A stretch of DNA of 64,000 nucleotides from Saprospiraceae bacterium (GCA_016706365.1 JADJJU010000005.1:248001-312000); one strand, 5' to 3'. Shown: positions 28,203 to 39,216, counted from the first letter of the stretch. Made by a program: numbers and translations. Notes: generated by a model not told the origin, from the letters alone.

Positions 28203-29463
28203 ACGGTAATTTTATTTCAAATGTACTGCCCTGATCGGGCACGCTATTGACTTCGATTTTTCCTTTGTGAATGTTCACTATATCTTTCACATAACTCAGG
28301 CCCATTCCAAAACCTTTGACATCATGTTGATTACCGGAATGAATTCGATAGAATTTGCTAAAAATTTTCCTGAATTGACCCTGGTCGATTCCGACGCCAT
28401 TGTCTTTCACAGTGAGGATTAGAAATTTATCATCATTTGCAGATTTGATATAAATCTCGGGATTCCTTTTGCAATACTTTATGGCATTCTCTACCAAATT
28501 GTACATCACATTTTCAAGATGCATCTGATCCCCAATAACTACAGGATAAGTTGCATCCAGTTGAAAACTGATGCTTCCATTCTTTGTGCTGAGAAGTGAT
28601 GAAGCAGCGTCTGAGGCTTTTTTGACGACATCATGCATATTTACAGGTTCGCATTCGTATTTGTCCTTATGTTTATCTGTAGAGGCAATTTGTAGAATTC
28701 GCTCAATTTGAGTTTTAAGCCGGTTAGCTTCCTGACCTATGATATTTAGATAATTTTCACTGACTGCCTTATTTCCTGTTATTTCCGGTTGCTTGAGCAA
28801 ATCCGATGTAACCATTATAGTGTAAAGTGGGGTCTTGAATTCATGTGTCAAATTATTAATAAAGTCCTTTTGCATTTCAGACAGTTTCTTTTGTCTGAAA
28901 AGTATGAATATTGACACACCATAGAAAGCAAAAACGAATATAAGTACGATGGTTGAAAATAGCCATATACCCATTTGAGATAATAATGTATTTTCTTTTG
29001 TAGGAAAATATACTCCGAAATATTGAGCATCATTGGCTAGTTTTGGAAAGGTACGACTTGGCCCGATTGCGGTGGTATCATTTTCATTGCTTACATAATT
29101 ACCGTACACAAGTTTGTCATTGAAGCAATCGTACACTCCATACTCAAAGTCCATTTCAATATTTCTTTTTTCAAATTCTCCACTGATAAGATGTTCAAGA
29201 ATATTGACATCAATTTCAGCATTCGTATGAACTATAAAGTAATTGCCTGAGATTTGTTCGACTAAACTGACATCTGGAATTTCAATCTGATTATAATTCA
29301 GGATATACTCCGCAACAGACTGCAGGGATAAATTGACATGATGATTAAACTGATTATCTTTTAAATCAAATGCCTTTTTGAACCAGGTAAATTGCACTAC
29401 GCCAATTCCTAAAATAGATAGGATTGCAAGTGTGATAATCGTACTAAGAGATTTAAATTTCAT
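28189..29463 (-). CDS. Sensor histidine kinase (RprX-like)
   Basis: A 424-residue membrane kinase: TM1 (about 8-28), a periplasmic sensor of about 130 residues, TM2 (about 165-188), then HisKA (phospho-acceptor His in NLTHEFKTPL, near residue 208) and HATPase_c (YNLVENAIKYC, DNGVGID, GFGMGLSYV). It is a different lineage from the kinases at 2.6-17 kb: H-box HEFKTPL rather than HEIQNPL. It is encoded directly before its OmpR-type regulator, overlapping by 14 bases. No HAMP domain is evident. The signal is unknown. Confidence 0.9.
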   Translation of the reverse strand: MKFKSLSTIITLAILSILGIGVVQFTWFKKAFDLKDNQFNHHVNLSLQSVAEYILNYNQIEIPDVSLVEQISGNYFIVHTNAEIDVNILEHLISGEFEKRNIEMDFEYGVYDCFNDKLVYGNYVSNENDTTAIGPSRTFPKLANDAQYFGVYFPTKENTLLSQMGIWLFSTIVLIFVFAFYGVSIFILFRQKKLSEMQKDFINNLTHEFKTPLYTIMVTSDLLKQPEITGNKAVSENYLNIIGQEANRLKTQIERILQIASTDKHKDKYECEPVNMHDVVKKASDAASSLLSTKNGSISFQLDATYPVVIGDQMHLENVMYNLVENAIKYCKRNPEIYIKSANDDKFLILTVKDNGVGIDQGQFRKIFSKFYRIHSGNQHDVKGFGMGLSYVKDIVNIHKGKIEVNSVPDQGSTFEIKLPYATN

Positions 29464-29622
29464 TCAGGCTTTGATAAATCAATCGACATTATTTATGGCT
29501 ATGCTGGGAATTTTCTTTGAGCTGCAAAGAATATAAAAGCGATTCTTTGAAAAAGTGTTTATTCCCTTAAACACTTGTGAATAACGCCAGGAAGTATTCT
29601 TTCGTTTATTTTGGCATGAATT

Positions 29623-32247
29623 CTATTCTCCCCGGATCGTTTTGAATTGCTGATCAATTTGTTCCATGGATACTCTGATGCTTTTTATAGTGCCTTTCAT
29701 GAAATCATATCTTACTGTTTTGAAGTATCCACTTTTCAGATCATAGATAGAACTGAATTTTTGTCCCAATTGGGCGCATTTGTTTTGGACCTGTTTTATC
29801 GATTCTGATTTACTTTCAGGAGCATTTTTCCCATACGTGCTTATCTGTTTACACAATTGATTTTTCTGTTGTAATAATGCTTGCACTTCACCCAAAAGTT
29901 GATGTTTGTTTTTTTCTATCTCTGCATCATATTTAGGCTGGCGGGAATCGGACTTAGGTTTTGTTTCTTCTTTCTTTTTTTCTTTTGGTTTTTCTGTTTC
30001 AGGGTCCGGCACTACACTTTTGGGAGGATTTACGATCTCTGTTTCATCTTCTTCAATTACTTCCGGCTCAGGTTCCGGCTCTGATACTTGCTCAGATAGG
30101 GTGTCCAGAGGAATGATGTCAGCAGATGGATTACTGGGGTTTTCTTCTCCGGTAGACAGAGCAGCTGAAGCCCCATCTAAATTACTATCTGAATTCAACG
30201 CTGAATTATCTTTACAAATCCAAATCGGGATTAGTATTAAAAAGCCGAGTACAACGAAGTAGGGCCAAAGTTTTGATTTTTTTTCTGATGTTTCCGGACT
30301 ATTATCACCCTTATCTGCTCCAATTAAATGAGCAATAGGTTTTTGGACGGAAACACCCGAATGTATTATTCCTGATACCGGAATTTCGTCAACTACGTTT
30401 TTGGTAGCTACTGCTTCAACAGGAATAACGGGTTCTAATTCTACTTCTATTTCCTCCTCTTCACCATATTTTTCTTCAACATCTTCTTCCTCTTCATCTA
30501 TCTTATTTTCCGGCTCTTCATAGAGCTCTTCCTCTGAATCATCGGAAAGCTCAACATCGTCCTCAACTTCCGAATCCTCTTCTAAATCTATTACGAATTC
30601 TTCTGACAATGGGAAAATTGCACTTTCAAATGGTTCCGGAATTTCAACGGGTTCTTCCTGATCCGGTTCCTCTTCAATTTCCGTATCCTCTTCATCATCA
30701 TATTCATGAATAATTATATCTTCAAAAATGTCTTCTTCAAATGGTTCTGGTATTTTTTCAGTTTCCACTAAGTCTACCTCTTCTTCCATGTCTTCATCAG
30801 AATTAATAGAAATGTGCCCGGCATTTTCATCATCTTTATCCGGAGTGAGCTGACTAATTGATTCTGTTGGAGATTTTTCCGTGCTTTCCGATGTCTTATC
30901 TTCAGGATCGGGATAGACTGTCATTTTTATCTTAAGTCTGGCAAGTCGCTCTGCCATTTCACCCTGAATTTGTGATTGTGGAACTTCCGGCATGAGTGGA
31001 GTGACAGTAGAATCGACTGCCTCCTCATCCTGCAAATCCGGATTCTCTGTTTCATTTTCAAATTCATCCTGGTAATCTTCTTCTGTTGCCTCATTTTCAC
31101 TTGGAAGATCAATTTGCCCGGGATGCTCATCTATTGGCCATTCAAGTGATATTTGCCCCTCAGCTTGAGTACCTATTTCAAGGTCTTCATCATTTTTGAG
31201 AGTTTGATCCTCCACTGGAGAATTTAATTCTGGTTCAGGCATCACTGTTCTTAATTTGACAGGAACCAAATCTTCTTCAAGAGAGATTGTTCTTTCTTTT
31301 TTAGGTGTATCAATTGTAACGGGAGGTAATACTTCACTAGCGATTGGCGCCCCATAAAGTAACCTTGCTTTCTCCATGTCCGGGATATCAGGATTTTCAA
31401 TGACAGGAATTCCGGTTTCCACCTCAAGAATATCTGTGACAATCGCACTGATATTCTTCTCAGCTCCATTATTAAAAGCGCGTGAGATCAGCACATCAGC
31501 AGCAATTTCAGGATCTTCGGATGATGACAGGATGTCTTGAATATTTTCATCTGCCAGTGCACTAAACAAACCTTCTGAACATATTAGAATTCTGTCACGT
31601 TTCCTGAGCGAAACCACTGTCATACTAATATCGGAAGAGCTTATTTCAGTTGAAACATATTTTGATATTCCATTCGGATAGAAATATTTTTCTTCCCTAT
31701 ATCCATCGAAAAGAACTTTTTCTGTTTCAAAAGTATGGTCTACCGTGAGTAATTCAAGATTTGGCATATCAGAGAAAAAAGATTTGCCTACTTCCTTAGA
31801 ATTGTAACGATAGACTCTGCAATTCCCCAGCCAAACTATGAATGCCTTATTTTCAAGCAAAAGAACAAGAGTGGCTGAAGCGCCAATATTTTTATGAGCT
31901 TGATGTTCGAGGTTATAGGTATGTAATTGTTTTTGAGCTATTTGAAAAAATTTAATGAGCAATCGCATTTTTTCCTCATCAGAAGGAGGAAGCTCCAGGG
32001 TTTCATCAAATAGTTTTTTGATCGTTTTGCATATGGATTGTGCTGCTGATCCACCATTTTCATTATCACCTAAACCATCTGCCAGTAAAAGTACAGTTCC
32101 AAACTCTCCTACCTGGACAGGATCAGGTGAAAAAAGCCAGTCATTAGCAGCAGGATCCATGCCGATCAGGATACGGTCGTCATTTTCGCTCTTAAGTGTT
32201 CCTTTATTTGACTTGGAACCTACCCTGATCTTGAAAGGCTCAGACAT
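29623..32247 (-). CDS. Membrane-anchored PP2C-like phosphatase with long acidic linker
   Basis: Residues 1-270 form a PP2C-type Ser/Thr phosphatase domain: NKGTLKSENDDRILIG, the metal-binding LADGLGDNENGG and IGASATLVLLLENKAFIVWL. A Glu/Asp-rich, low-complexity linker of more than 300 residues comes next, then one transmembrane helix (about 660-680, YFVVLGFLILIPIWI). The final 190 residues begin Pro/Glu-rich and end in a coiled coil. The phosphatase lies on the N-terminal side of the single helix and is therefore probably cytoplasmic, with the coiled coil outside. No Ser/Thr kinase gene is present nearby. A TATCTTTG element lies 38 bases upstream of the start. The role of the linker is unknown. 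Confidence 0.85.
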   Translation of the reverse strand: MSEPFKIRVGSKSNKGTLKSENDDRILIGMDPAANDWLFSPDPVQVGEFGTVLLLADGLGDNENGGSAAQSICKTIKKLFDETLELPPSDEEKMRLLIKFFQIAQKQLHTYNLEHQAHKNIGASATLVLLLENKAFIVWLGNCRVYRYNSKEVGKSFFSDMPNLELLTVDHTFETEKVLFDGYREEKYFYPNGISKYVSTEISSSDISMTVVSLRKRDRILICSEGLFSALADENIQDILSSSEDPEIAADVLISRAFNNGAEKNISAIVTDILEVETGIPVIENPDIPDMEKARLLYGAPIASEVLPPVTIDTPKKERTISLEEDLVPVKLRTVMPEPELNSPVEDQTLKNDEDLEIGTQAEGQISLEWPIDEHPGQIDLPSENEATEEDYQDEFENETENPDLQDEEAVDSTVTPLMPEVPQSQIQGEMAERLARLKIKMTVYPDPEDKTSESTEKSPTESISQLTPDKDDENAGHISINSDEDMEEEVDLVETEKIPEPFEEDIFEDIIIHEYDDEEDTEIEEEPDQEEPVEIPEPFESAIFPLSEEFVIDLEEDSEVEDDVELSDDSEEELYEEPENKIDEEEEDVEEKYGEEEEIEVELEPVIPVEAVATKNVVDEIPVSGIIHSGVSVQKPIAHLIGADKGDNSPETSEKKSKLWPYFVVLGFLILIPIWICKDNSALNSDSNLDGASAALSTGEENPSNPSADIIPLDTLSEQVSEPEPEPEVIEEDETEIVNPPKSVVPDPETEKPKEKKKEETKPKSDSRQPKYDAEIEKNKHQLLGEVQALLQQKNQLCKQISTYGKNAPESKSESIKQVQNKCAQLGQKFSSIYDLKSGYFKTVRYDFMKGTIKSIRVSMEQIDQQFKTIRGE

Positions 32248-32257
32248 ACCAATTTGA

Positions 32258-32752
32258 TGTTTTACCGTATTTTATAGAATGAATCAAAGATAACAATGAT
32301 ACATTGAAATGAATGATATATGTAAAAAAACTAATTCAATTGAACTTAATTACCTTATTATTGGTGGCTTAGTATAGTATAAATTTCAACCAGAGTTGGG
32401 AAAGTTATGACTAGTGTATCTTAGGAGAAAATTATAGATTTTTGTCTTCTAAGTTGAATTTATTGGGTGCCGGGCTTTTTTTTTTACAGCCAAAAAGCCT
32501 AGCCTACAAAATGCGTGGGATGCCCGCTAAACTGCGTGGCTTTTGTTCCTGCTAATTGCTCACAGGTCATCTCTATATCTGCTTGGCCACTTGATTGCTC
32601 AATACCGGCGGCCTTCCAAACCATTTTTTACGGCTTATTCTACAAGGTGGAAACCTACTCGTTCAAATGTAAGAATCCACTTTGATTTATTAGATTATTG
32701 AATATGATACTTTAATCATAACTGCGCCATGAGTTGTTAACTGAAATAAAAA
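32258..32752. other. Intergenic region between PP2C and alpha-2-macroglobulin genes
   Basis: About 500 bases with no supported gene. It holds the probable PP2C promoter (TATCTTTG on the minus strand at 32285-32292; no clear -33 partner). A T10 run and some GC-richer sequence around 32460-32650 have no recognisable coding content. Confidence 0.4.
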
Positions 32753-32783
32753 AGGCTCTGAATGCCTTATGGATTCAGAGCCT
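32753..32783 (-). terminator. Rho-independent terminator of the alpha-2-macroglobulin gene
   Basis: A perfect 11-base inverted repeat, AGGCTCTGAAT/ATTCAGAGCCT, with a nine-base loop. Read on the minus strand it is followed by TTTTTT. It lies 28 bases after the stop codon at 32812. Confidence 0.85.
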
Positions 32784-32811
32784 TTCTCATATTTATTGAG
32801 ATTGGTAATAA

Positions 32812-35800
32812 TTACATAGCTCCGCCGGATTTGACAACTTCAACCCATTGTCCTGCATTACGGGCAAAAACCTTATTATCGTACATGGCTTCACAGCTGT
32901 GGGCGGGTAAATAATATCTTCCTGCATAAGCAGCCGTCAGATGTACTCTTACTATCTGGACCGATCCTCTGCTGAGCGGAAAGTAGGTCAAAACCCTGTC
33001 ATCCCTGATATCCTGAAAGTCCGGAACCTTGTTGTAAGTATCCTTTATATTTTCCATTCTGGAATTCCTGATTTCCCAGCCTGATGGAAAAACCTGTGTC
33101 AGAGCAAGATTTTCAAGATCCTTGAGATTTCCTCCGGGATTAGTAATTTTTATTTCTGCAACAAAATCTGTTCCTTGTACAATGCTGGACGGATTGAGAT
33201 TTTGTCCATTTCTGTCTTTGTAGCTGATGTCAAGGAGTAAAGCTGAATTCGCAGCTTTTTCCGTTCCTACTGCTGGTCTTCCTGAGACATAAACATTGAC
33301 AAATAGCTGGGCATCATTAAGGTTTTGAATTTTTATTGCCCCCTTTTGCAGTTCCTTTTCAGTAAGTTGGATATACATAAATGACTTTGTTGTACCGGCC
33401 TGAATGGCTTTGTCTGAACCCAGCTGATAAGAAAACTTCATACCTGCTTTTGATTGATTTTCTAAAGCATATGTACTCATAGCGATCAAAGCAAAGGCAG
33501 TAGTCTGGGTGCTGTACCAATTATTGCTATTCAATTCAGTTGCAATTTCGCGGGCTAGTTCACCAGCTTTGGAGCTCATATCACTAAGCACAGCAGCTTC
33601 CAGAATAAGGGCTTTGTCTCTTAATGCCGAACCGTATGTAAAGCCTGCATCCGAATAAAGTTCTGTTTGAATGGAAAGATTTTGTACCATTTCTTTTGCG
33701 ATTTGGGCACGACCTGATAAAGCATATGAGGCAGCCAGCATCCATTGAGCGGTAGTGTTTTTTGCGCCAATCTCTTTGAATCTGTTCATGGCTCCAAGCT
33801 CCGGCTGGCCTGCTAAAGCCAGGGTATACAATCTATAAGCCTGATCTAATTGCGACTGACTGCCATAGAATCCTGTATTACTCAGCTTAGGATCCCAGTT
33901 TTTAGCTAATTTCAATTGATAGTTTGTCCAGTCACGAATCATCTGATCAGGAACTGCAAAACCTTTTTTCTGTGCTGTAATAATAAAATGTCCCACATAG
34001 TTACTCACCCATTGATCTGCATCACGGGACCCAGACCAGTAAGTAAACCCACCCGTGGAATGAGTATGATTTTTGAGTCTGGAGATTACTGAGCGAATGT
34101 TATTCTGAACACTATTTTTCTGACGTTCACTGAGTTCTATCAGGTCTCCTATGACTAATTGCGGAAATGCTGCAGAGGTGAACTGCTCGAGACAACCATG
34201 AGGATATTCTAAAAGGTAACTAAGTCTGGTACTAAAATTCAAAGGTGGCACGGAAGAGACTTCCAAAATTCCTGTATTGGTGCCTAAGATTCCGGCCAAT
34301 TCAACAGGGACATTGGCCGATCCTGATTTTGGAACATCCTTTTTAAACCTTTCAGAGACAATTGGATTGGGATTTCTGACATCCATTTCTACCTCATAAA
34401 ATGCCTTGTGACCAGATCCGCTTACATCAATTCTGAATTTCGCAATGCCGGAAACATCTTTCATTTTAACCGGAATAGTAGAAATCAATTCTGCTTCATT
34501 ATTAAATGATACTGATTTCTTTGCACCCTGGGGGAATGTAGCCATGCCGGAAGCTTCGCTGACCGTGATTTCTGCATTTTTCACCTTTTTCTCCAGTGAG
34601 AATAAATTGACCGGAAGATCAAAGGATTCACCAGGGCCTATAACCCTTGGTAACGTAGCCAAAACCATAAGAGGTTGTTGGACTTTCACTGCTTTTTGAG
34701 CATTGCCATATTGCTTGTCGCCGGCAGCAACTACCATTACTCTAACTGACCCGGCATAATTAGGCATTTTGAAAGTATGTTTTGCTTTTTTGCCTTTTGC
34801 AATACTCACAGGACCTATATGCATGACGACAGGTTTGAACCGGGTTGCTTTTGGTGCACCTTCGATCCGAATATCTCCATCCCCACCTATCTTTAATAAT
34901 CGCCCTGCCTCCCCTACATATGCTCCTAGTACGCGATCAAAAAGATCCCAGGTTCTCACACCCAATGCTTCTTTTGCAAAGAATGATTTGTGAGGATCCG
35001 GTGTTTTGAAACGTGTGATATCCAGCAGTCCTTCATCTACAATCGCAACTGTATAATGCATTGCTCTGCCAGATTTTTCACTTACTTCAACAGTGAATTC
35101 CTGATTGGCCTGTAATGTTTCAGGCATAGCAATTATCGGTTCCAATTTTGAAAGTGGGTCCTCGATAGATATTGGAACCAAACCATACATTCTGAGCGGT
35201 AAAGATTTACTCATATTTTCATGAGGCTGGATTACCATGACGTTTGCATAAATATTGGGAAGCATGCTTTTATCAGCTTCAATCTTTAACAAATTGTCTC
35301 CTTCAGTTGCATCGAACCAGCGAGTTGAAATAACTCCGCTGCCATTTTCAAGACTAACCAGTATGCTTGATCCTGCCTTAGCGGGAACATTTAATTCAAT
35401 CGTTTCACCGACCTTGTAAGTATTCTTTTTACTGCTGAGAGCCAGGATGGATGATTCATCATATTGCAAATCTTCATTTTCATACCAGGGATATCCGGAA
35501 TAGAAAAAGTCACCTGAGCAGTGTCCCGAAGCAGCATCGCAGGCACGAATCATATATCTTCCCCACTCAGTTATTTCAAGTGGAAGTGTTGCAAGTCCCT
35601 GTGCATTTGTAGTAACTTCGAAGGATTCAATAGCGGCATTGTGGTCTGTGGCATTAAAGCTTTCAACATAATCTTCGTAAGTATCCCACCACCATCTCCA
35701 ATTAACTTTATACAACCCTATGCTCAGTTTTCTATTTGCAATGGGTTTACCAGCTTCATTGACTACTACAAATTTGACATTTGAAGCAGTGTTCAGGTCT

Positions 35801-38415
35801 ATGCGATTTTGTTCATATCTGTCTTTAGGCAATCCCACCCCTGTATAGCTGCTGTAAGGGGAGTAATCCATACTGAACTGATCAATGCTGAAATCACCTC
35901 CCTGCTCAAAAACCCTTGATTTGAAATCTATTTTTAATTTGCCCGGAGGCGGAGACGCTATTTGAATTGGAATTTGAGCATCAGCAGTTCCCTGGGCAGA
36001 TAATTGCTGATCAAAAACCATTTTTGGTTCAGAAAAGAATTTCCTTGCCGGATCTGAGAAGGCATACAATTTGTAATTATCAAAAGTAGTTGGAGCATTT
36101 TTAACTGACATTTCCACTGTGGCCCGAAGATTGGCTGCCGGAGCTCCATGAAGCCATTCCGATTTAAATATCCCATTAACAGATTTCTGAGTACTTGTTA
36201 TAGTTTTCACACCAGGGTTAAAATCGATTCTCAACCTATTGGGTTTGATGGTTTCTATTTTAACAGTTTTGGTAAATGTGGCACCTCCCATTTTGACTCT
36301 GACCATCCAGTTACCGGTCTCCGCCTCTGGATCTGTGACAAAAGGAATAGAATAAACAGGGCCGCTTTGTTTTCTGGCAAAAGTGGTGCTGTATATTTTA
36401 CCACGAGCATCTATTAATTCTGCTTTTACAGGAATAGAAGCTATTTCAGCCGTTTGAGCAGGAGAAGATTCTACAATAAAATTCAACATCAGGGAATCCC
36501 CGGGTCTCCATACATCTCTTTCACCATAAATGAAACCTTTGAGTCCTTTTTTGGGCGAAACTCCATCCACTTTGAATCGGCTGAGTTGGAGTGAAGCAGA
36601 TTCACTTAGTTTTAAATATGCTTGCTTACCATTTTTCTCCCCTATTACCAAAAATGGAATTTTGTTTGTCCTGATGCTTGCAAGGCCATTGGCATCAGTA
36701 CTTAATTCTTCTATTACCTGATTCTGATAATTGTAGAATTTCAATTTTACTCCACTTGCCGGCTTGGCTGTATGAAGGTCAGTAGCAATAACTGTCCAGG
36801 TATCATCTGCCCCTTGCTTAGCAATTAATCCAAGATCAGATGGGTATACAACCCTTGCTACAAATTTATCCCTGTTGTAATATTCTAAAAAGCAAGGATC
36901 TTCTCTTTTTTCCCAGTCGTATCCTTCATAATATCCATAAACCCCATAATAATTATCATCATAAAAACTCTGATATGTTTCTGAATCGTAATATTCTGAG
37001 CTTTCCTGGTTTGCTTTGATTTCTTCAATAGTGGATTTAAGATTGTTTTCGCAAGCCGCAGAGAAATATTCAGGCCTGTATCCTATTCGCACCTGATAGA
37101 ATGCATTTGGATCCATTTTGACCATTTCACTGATATCAATTCCATATCGTTTCCAGAGTTGACCGGAAGCATTTCCTGATTCACCCAAATCTACCTTTTG
37201 ATGATGAACAATAGTACCAACCCGATTCATTTCATAAGAATCGTCAAAATCACTTGTTTGTAAATACTGCAATATATTATTAGCATGAATCTGGAAAATT
37301 TCAATATCCACAGCATTCAAACCAATAACTTCAATGGGAAGTATGATTTGATTGTCTTTCTGAGGAATAATATTTCCTCTTCCTACAATTCTTACTTTCG
37401 GTTTAGCTTCAGCAAATTCAAGGTCAAATATGACTTGTTTGCTTAGACTGGCTTGTTTAGTATTTTTGATCTCATCACTGATATTTAATCGAAATACACC
37501 ACTTAAATTTAAAGATGGGTAAACTCTAACCTGATTCCCTTCAATAAGATACCGGAGTGTGCCTTCATATCCAGCAAAAGAGATCATCCCATTCAGATTC
37601 TGATTATCAAGGAGCGGATCGGTAAAACTAAGCAGTGCATAAGGTTCATCTCCATATACTACCTTTGCATCCCGAAGACTGAATTCCTGCACGGGCGCAA
37701 TAGTAAGATCTACTTCGCCCTTACTTTCAGAACCGGCTTTAGAACCGTCCCAATTGACTTTTAATGTTGATGCAGCATTTTTTCTATCGAGGTTCTCTAC
37801 TGTAAAATGATGAGCTGTCATGCTACTTTCATGTGACCATTGAATTGTCTCTGCTCCATCTCCATCAATACTCAATAATGGGCTTACTTCGTCAGGATTC
37901 AAAACATCCGATGAATACAAGGTGCCCTGAAGAGTCACTTTACTGTAGTCTGCAGGATCCTCAGGAGCGAGATTATTGATCTCAACATTCATGTGCTGAG
38001 GTCGGGTCTCAATATCAAAAATAAAATTTCGCGCTTCTTTTTCAATTTCAGGGATAATTGCCTTCATGTCCAGATTAACCCTGTATTTTTTACCAGAAGG
38101 CAAATTTTCGTCAGGTTTAAAAACCAATGTATGAGTATCTTCCCAAAAGCTTGAACCTTTGATAGCAGGCTCAAAGGAAAAATATTTCTCCTTGATTTCC
38201 TGACCTGCAAGCTCATCTGTAGTATGAGGATCATTGAAACGAATTTTAATAGAGCTGGCTCTTGAGAGCATTCCTGATGGGTAGGCTGCAATATATTTTG
38301 CGAGAGCAGGAGTAAGGCCGGTAGCTGTTTCGGTAATCCTTGAGCAGGAACTTACTGCCCATAAACAAACAATTCCGATCAAAGACAGAATAGGGATAGA
38401 TGACCTGAGATTCAT
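32812..38415 (-). CDS. Alpha-2-macroglobulin family lipoprotein
   Basis: This 1867-residue protein starts with a lipoprotein signal peptide (LWAVSSC as lipobox) and has the macroglobulin layout: several MG beta-domains, the MG2-type region with WRPGDSLMLNF, a long bait-like middle, and the thioester domain with GCLEQ in YPHGCLEQFTSAAFPQL. An alpha/alpha-toroid (GGFTYWSGSRDADQWVSNY) and a receptor-binding-like domain follow. Bacterial homologues sit in the periplasm and trap foreign proteases through the Cys-Gln thioester. The pbpC (PBP1C) gene that often accompanies it is absent. It is a single-gene transcript bounded by a strong terminator. A Tyr/Asp/Glu-rich insertion at about residues 475-510 is unusual. 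Confidence 0.93.
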   Translation of the reverse strand: MNLRSSIPILSLIGIVCLWAVSSCSRITETATGLTPALAKYIAAYPSGMLSRASSIKIRFNDPHTTDELAGQEIKEKYFSFEPAIKGSSFWEDTHTLVFKPDENLPSGKKYRVNLDMKAIIPEIEKEARNFIFDIETRPQHMNVEINNLAPEDPADYSKVTLQGTLYSSDVLNPDEVSPLLSIDGDGAETIQWSHESSMTAHHFTVENLDRKNAASTLKVNWDGSKAGSESKGEVDLTIAPVQEFSLRDAKVVYGDEPYALLSFTDPLLDNQNLNGMISFAGYEGTLRYLIEGNQVRVYPSLNLSGVFRLNISDEIKNTKQASLSKQVIFDLEFAEAKPKVRIVGRGNIIPQKDNQIILPIEVIGLNAVDIEIFQIHANNILQYLQTSDFDDSYEMNRVGTIVHHQKVDLGESGNASGQLWKRYGIDISEMVKMDPNAFYQVRIGYRPEYFSAACENNLKSTIEEIKANQESSEYYDSETYQSFYDDNYYGVYGYYEGYDWEKREDPCFLEYYNRDKFVARVVYPSDLGLIAKQGADDTWTVIATDLHTAKPASGVKLKFYNYQNQVIEELSTDANGLASIRTNKIPFLVIGEKNGKQAYLKLSESASLQLSRFKVDGVSPKKGLKGFIYGERDVWRPGDSLMLNFIVESSPAQTAEIASIPVKAELIDARGKIYSTTFARKQSGPVYSIPFVTDPEAETGNWMVRVKMGGATFTKTVKIETIKPNRLRIDFNPGVKTITSTQKSVNGIFKSEWLHGAPAANLRATVEMSVKNAPTTFDNYKLYAFSDPARKFFSEPKMVFDQQLSAQGTADAQIPIQIASPPPGKLKIDFKSRVFEQGGDFSIDQFSMDYSPYSSYTGVGLPKDRYEQNRIDLNTASNVKFVVVNEAGKPIANRKLSIGLYKVNWRWWWDTYEDYVESFNATDHNAAIESFEVTTNAQGLATLPLEITEWGRYMIRACDAASGHCSGDFFYSGYPWYENEDLQYDESSILALSSKKNTYKVGETIELNVPAKAGSSILVSLENGSGVISTRWFDATEGDNLLKIEADKSMLPNIYANVMVIQPHENMSKSLPLRMYGLVPISIEDPLSKLEPIIAMPETLQANQEFTVEVSEKSGRAMHYTVAIVDEGLLDITRFKTPDPHKSFFAKEALGVRTWDLFDRVLGAYVGEAGRLLKIGGDGDIRIEGAPKATRFKPVVMHIGPVSIAKGKKAKHTFKMPNYAGSVRVMVVAAGDKQYGNAQKAVKVQQPLMVLATLPRVIGPGESFDLPVNLFSLEKKVKNAEITVSEASGMATFPQGAKKSVSFNNEAELISTIPVKMKDVSGIAKFRIDVSGSGHKAFYEVEMDVRNPNPIVSERFKKDVPKSGSANVPVELAGILGTNTGILEVSSVPPLNFSTRLSYLLEYPHGCLEQFTSAAFPQLVIGDLIELSERQKNSVQNNIRSVISRLKNHTHSTGGFTYWSGSRDADQWVSNYVGHFIITAQKKGFAVPDQMIRDWTNYQLKLAKNWDPKLSNTGFYGSQSQLDQAYRLYTLALAGQPELGAMNRFKEIGAKNTTAQWMLAASYALSGRAQIAKEMVQNLSIQTELYSDAGFTYGSALRDKALILEAAVLSDMSSKAGELAREIATELNSNNWYSTQTTAFALIAMSTYALENQSKAGMKFSYQLGSDKAIQAGTTKSFMYIQLTEKELQKGAIKIQNLNDAQLFVNVYVSGRPAVGTEKAANSALLLDISYKDRNGQNLNPSSIVQGTDFVAEIKITNPGGNLKDLENLALTQVFPSGWEIRNSRMENIKDTYNKVPDFQDIRDDRVLTYFPLSRGSVQIVRVHLTAAYAGRYYLPAHSCEAMYDNKVFARNAGQWVEVVKSGGAM

Positions 38416-39216
38416 AAGGGTAGTTTGAGATGTTTGGAGTGAAAGTAGGAAACGCCGATTTAAGATAGAAATATATGAATATTCTTATCCAATTCGGATA
38501 TAAGAACGATTGAATAGCAGAGAATCTTGAATTAAACGTAGGAAAATTTATATTAAATTTTCAGATGAGAAAGCGTTTGAAGAGAAAGGTTATAGAATTG
38601 AATAATTCTGGGCATAACCAAAGAAAATAAAAATGCCGCGCAAACACCGAGGGCGTAATTGGGGCCCCTTGAAACATGGATGGAAGCCTATAGATGATTC
38701 AGTAATCCTCTTGTCTAAGTGAATAGATTTTCTTGCGAAACTGAGGCCCGCCCTACTCGTCTATCAGATTCTTCCAACGTTTATAATGTTGAGCCAAAAA
38801 CACAAAAGTTCAGAGCTTGCACGGCTTCATCAACAATATGATGAAAGGACTAAATTACATTTTTTGATTCAAAGTATCAAGGGCGGGATAGACATTTTTT
38901 GCCCCGAATGTGAACTTTTTTACCATTAAAAAGGAGAAAAATTGGAGTGTTTTGGTTAAATATGTTGCGTAAAGAATAAATTATCAGGCACTTAGGTGCA
39001 ATGGTTGGTTTTTGAAACCGGATATAGCTATACCGGGATTTTTTCAATTTTGCAATACCCGGCTTCTTTGAGAATATTGTTTTTTATTTATATTGCATTT
39101 ATTATTCAACCCGGACTTTTGCAGAGTAAATTGAAGTTATGGTGTTCCTTGCGAGAATGCTATTTAACTTCTGGATAGTATGTCGTGTATTTATCAACTC
39201 TTGAAAATGCTTTCTC
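38416..39216. other. Long intergenic region, no gene recognised
   Basis: About 800 bases separate the divergent alpha-2-macroglobulin and zinc-ribbon genes. A 60-codon frame at 38996-39178 is low in complexity and shows no family features. The only other trait is a short GC-rich patch around 38635-38680. No RNA gene or repeat is evident. Confidence 0.4.

Noticed and set aside
38996..39178. 60-codon reading frame in the long intergenic region
   Set aside because: Low complexity, no start signal, no family features and no neighbour support.
38416..39216. tRNA or small RNA genes in the large intergenic gap
   Set aside because: No cloverleaf arms, CCA end or terminator-bounded transcript could be recognised by eye.
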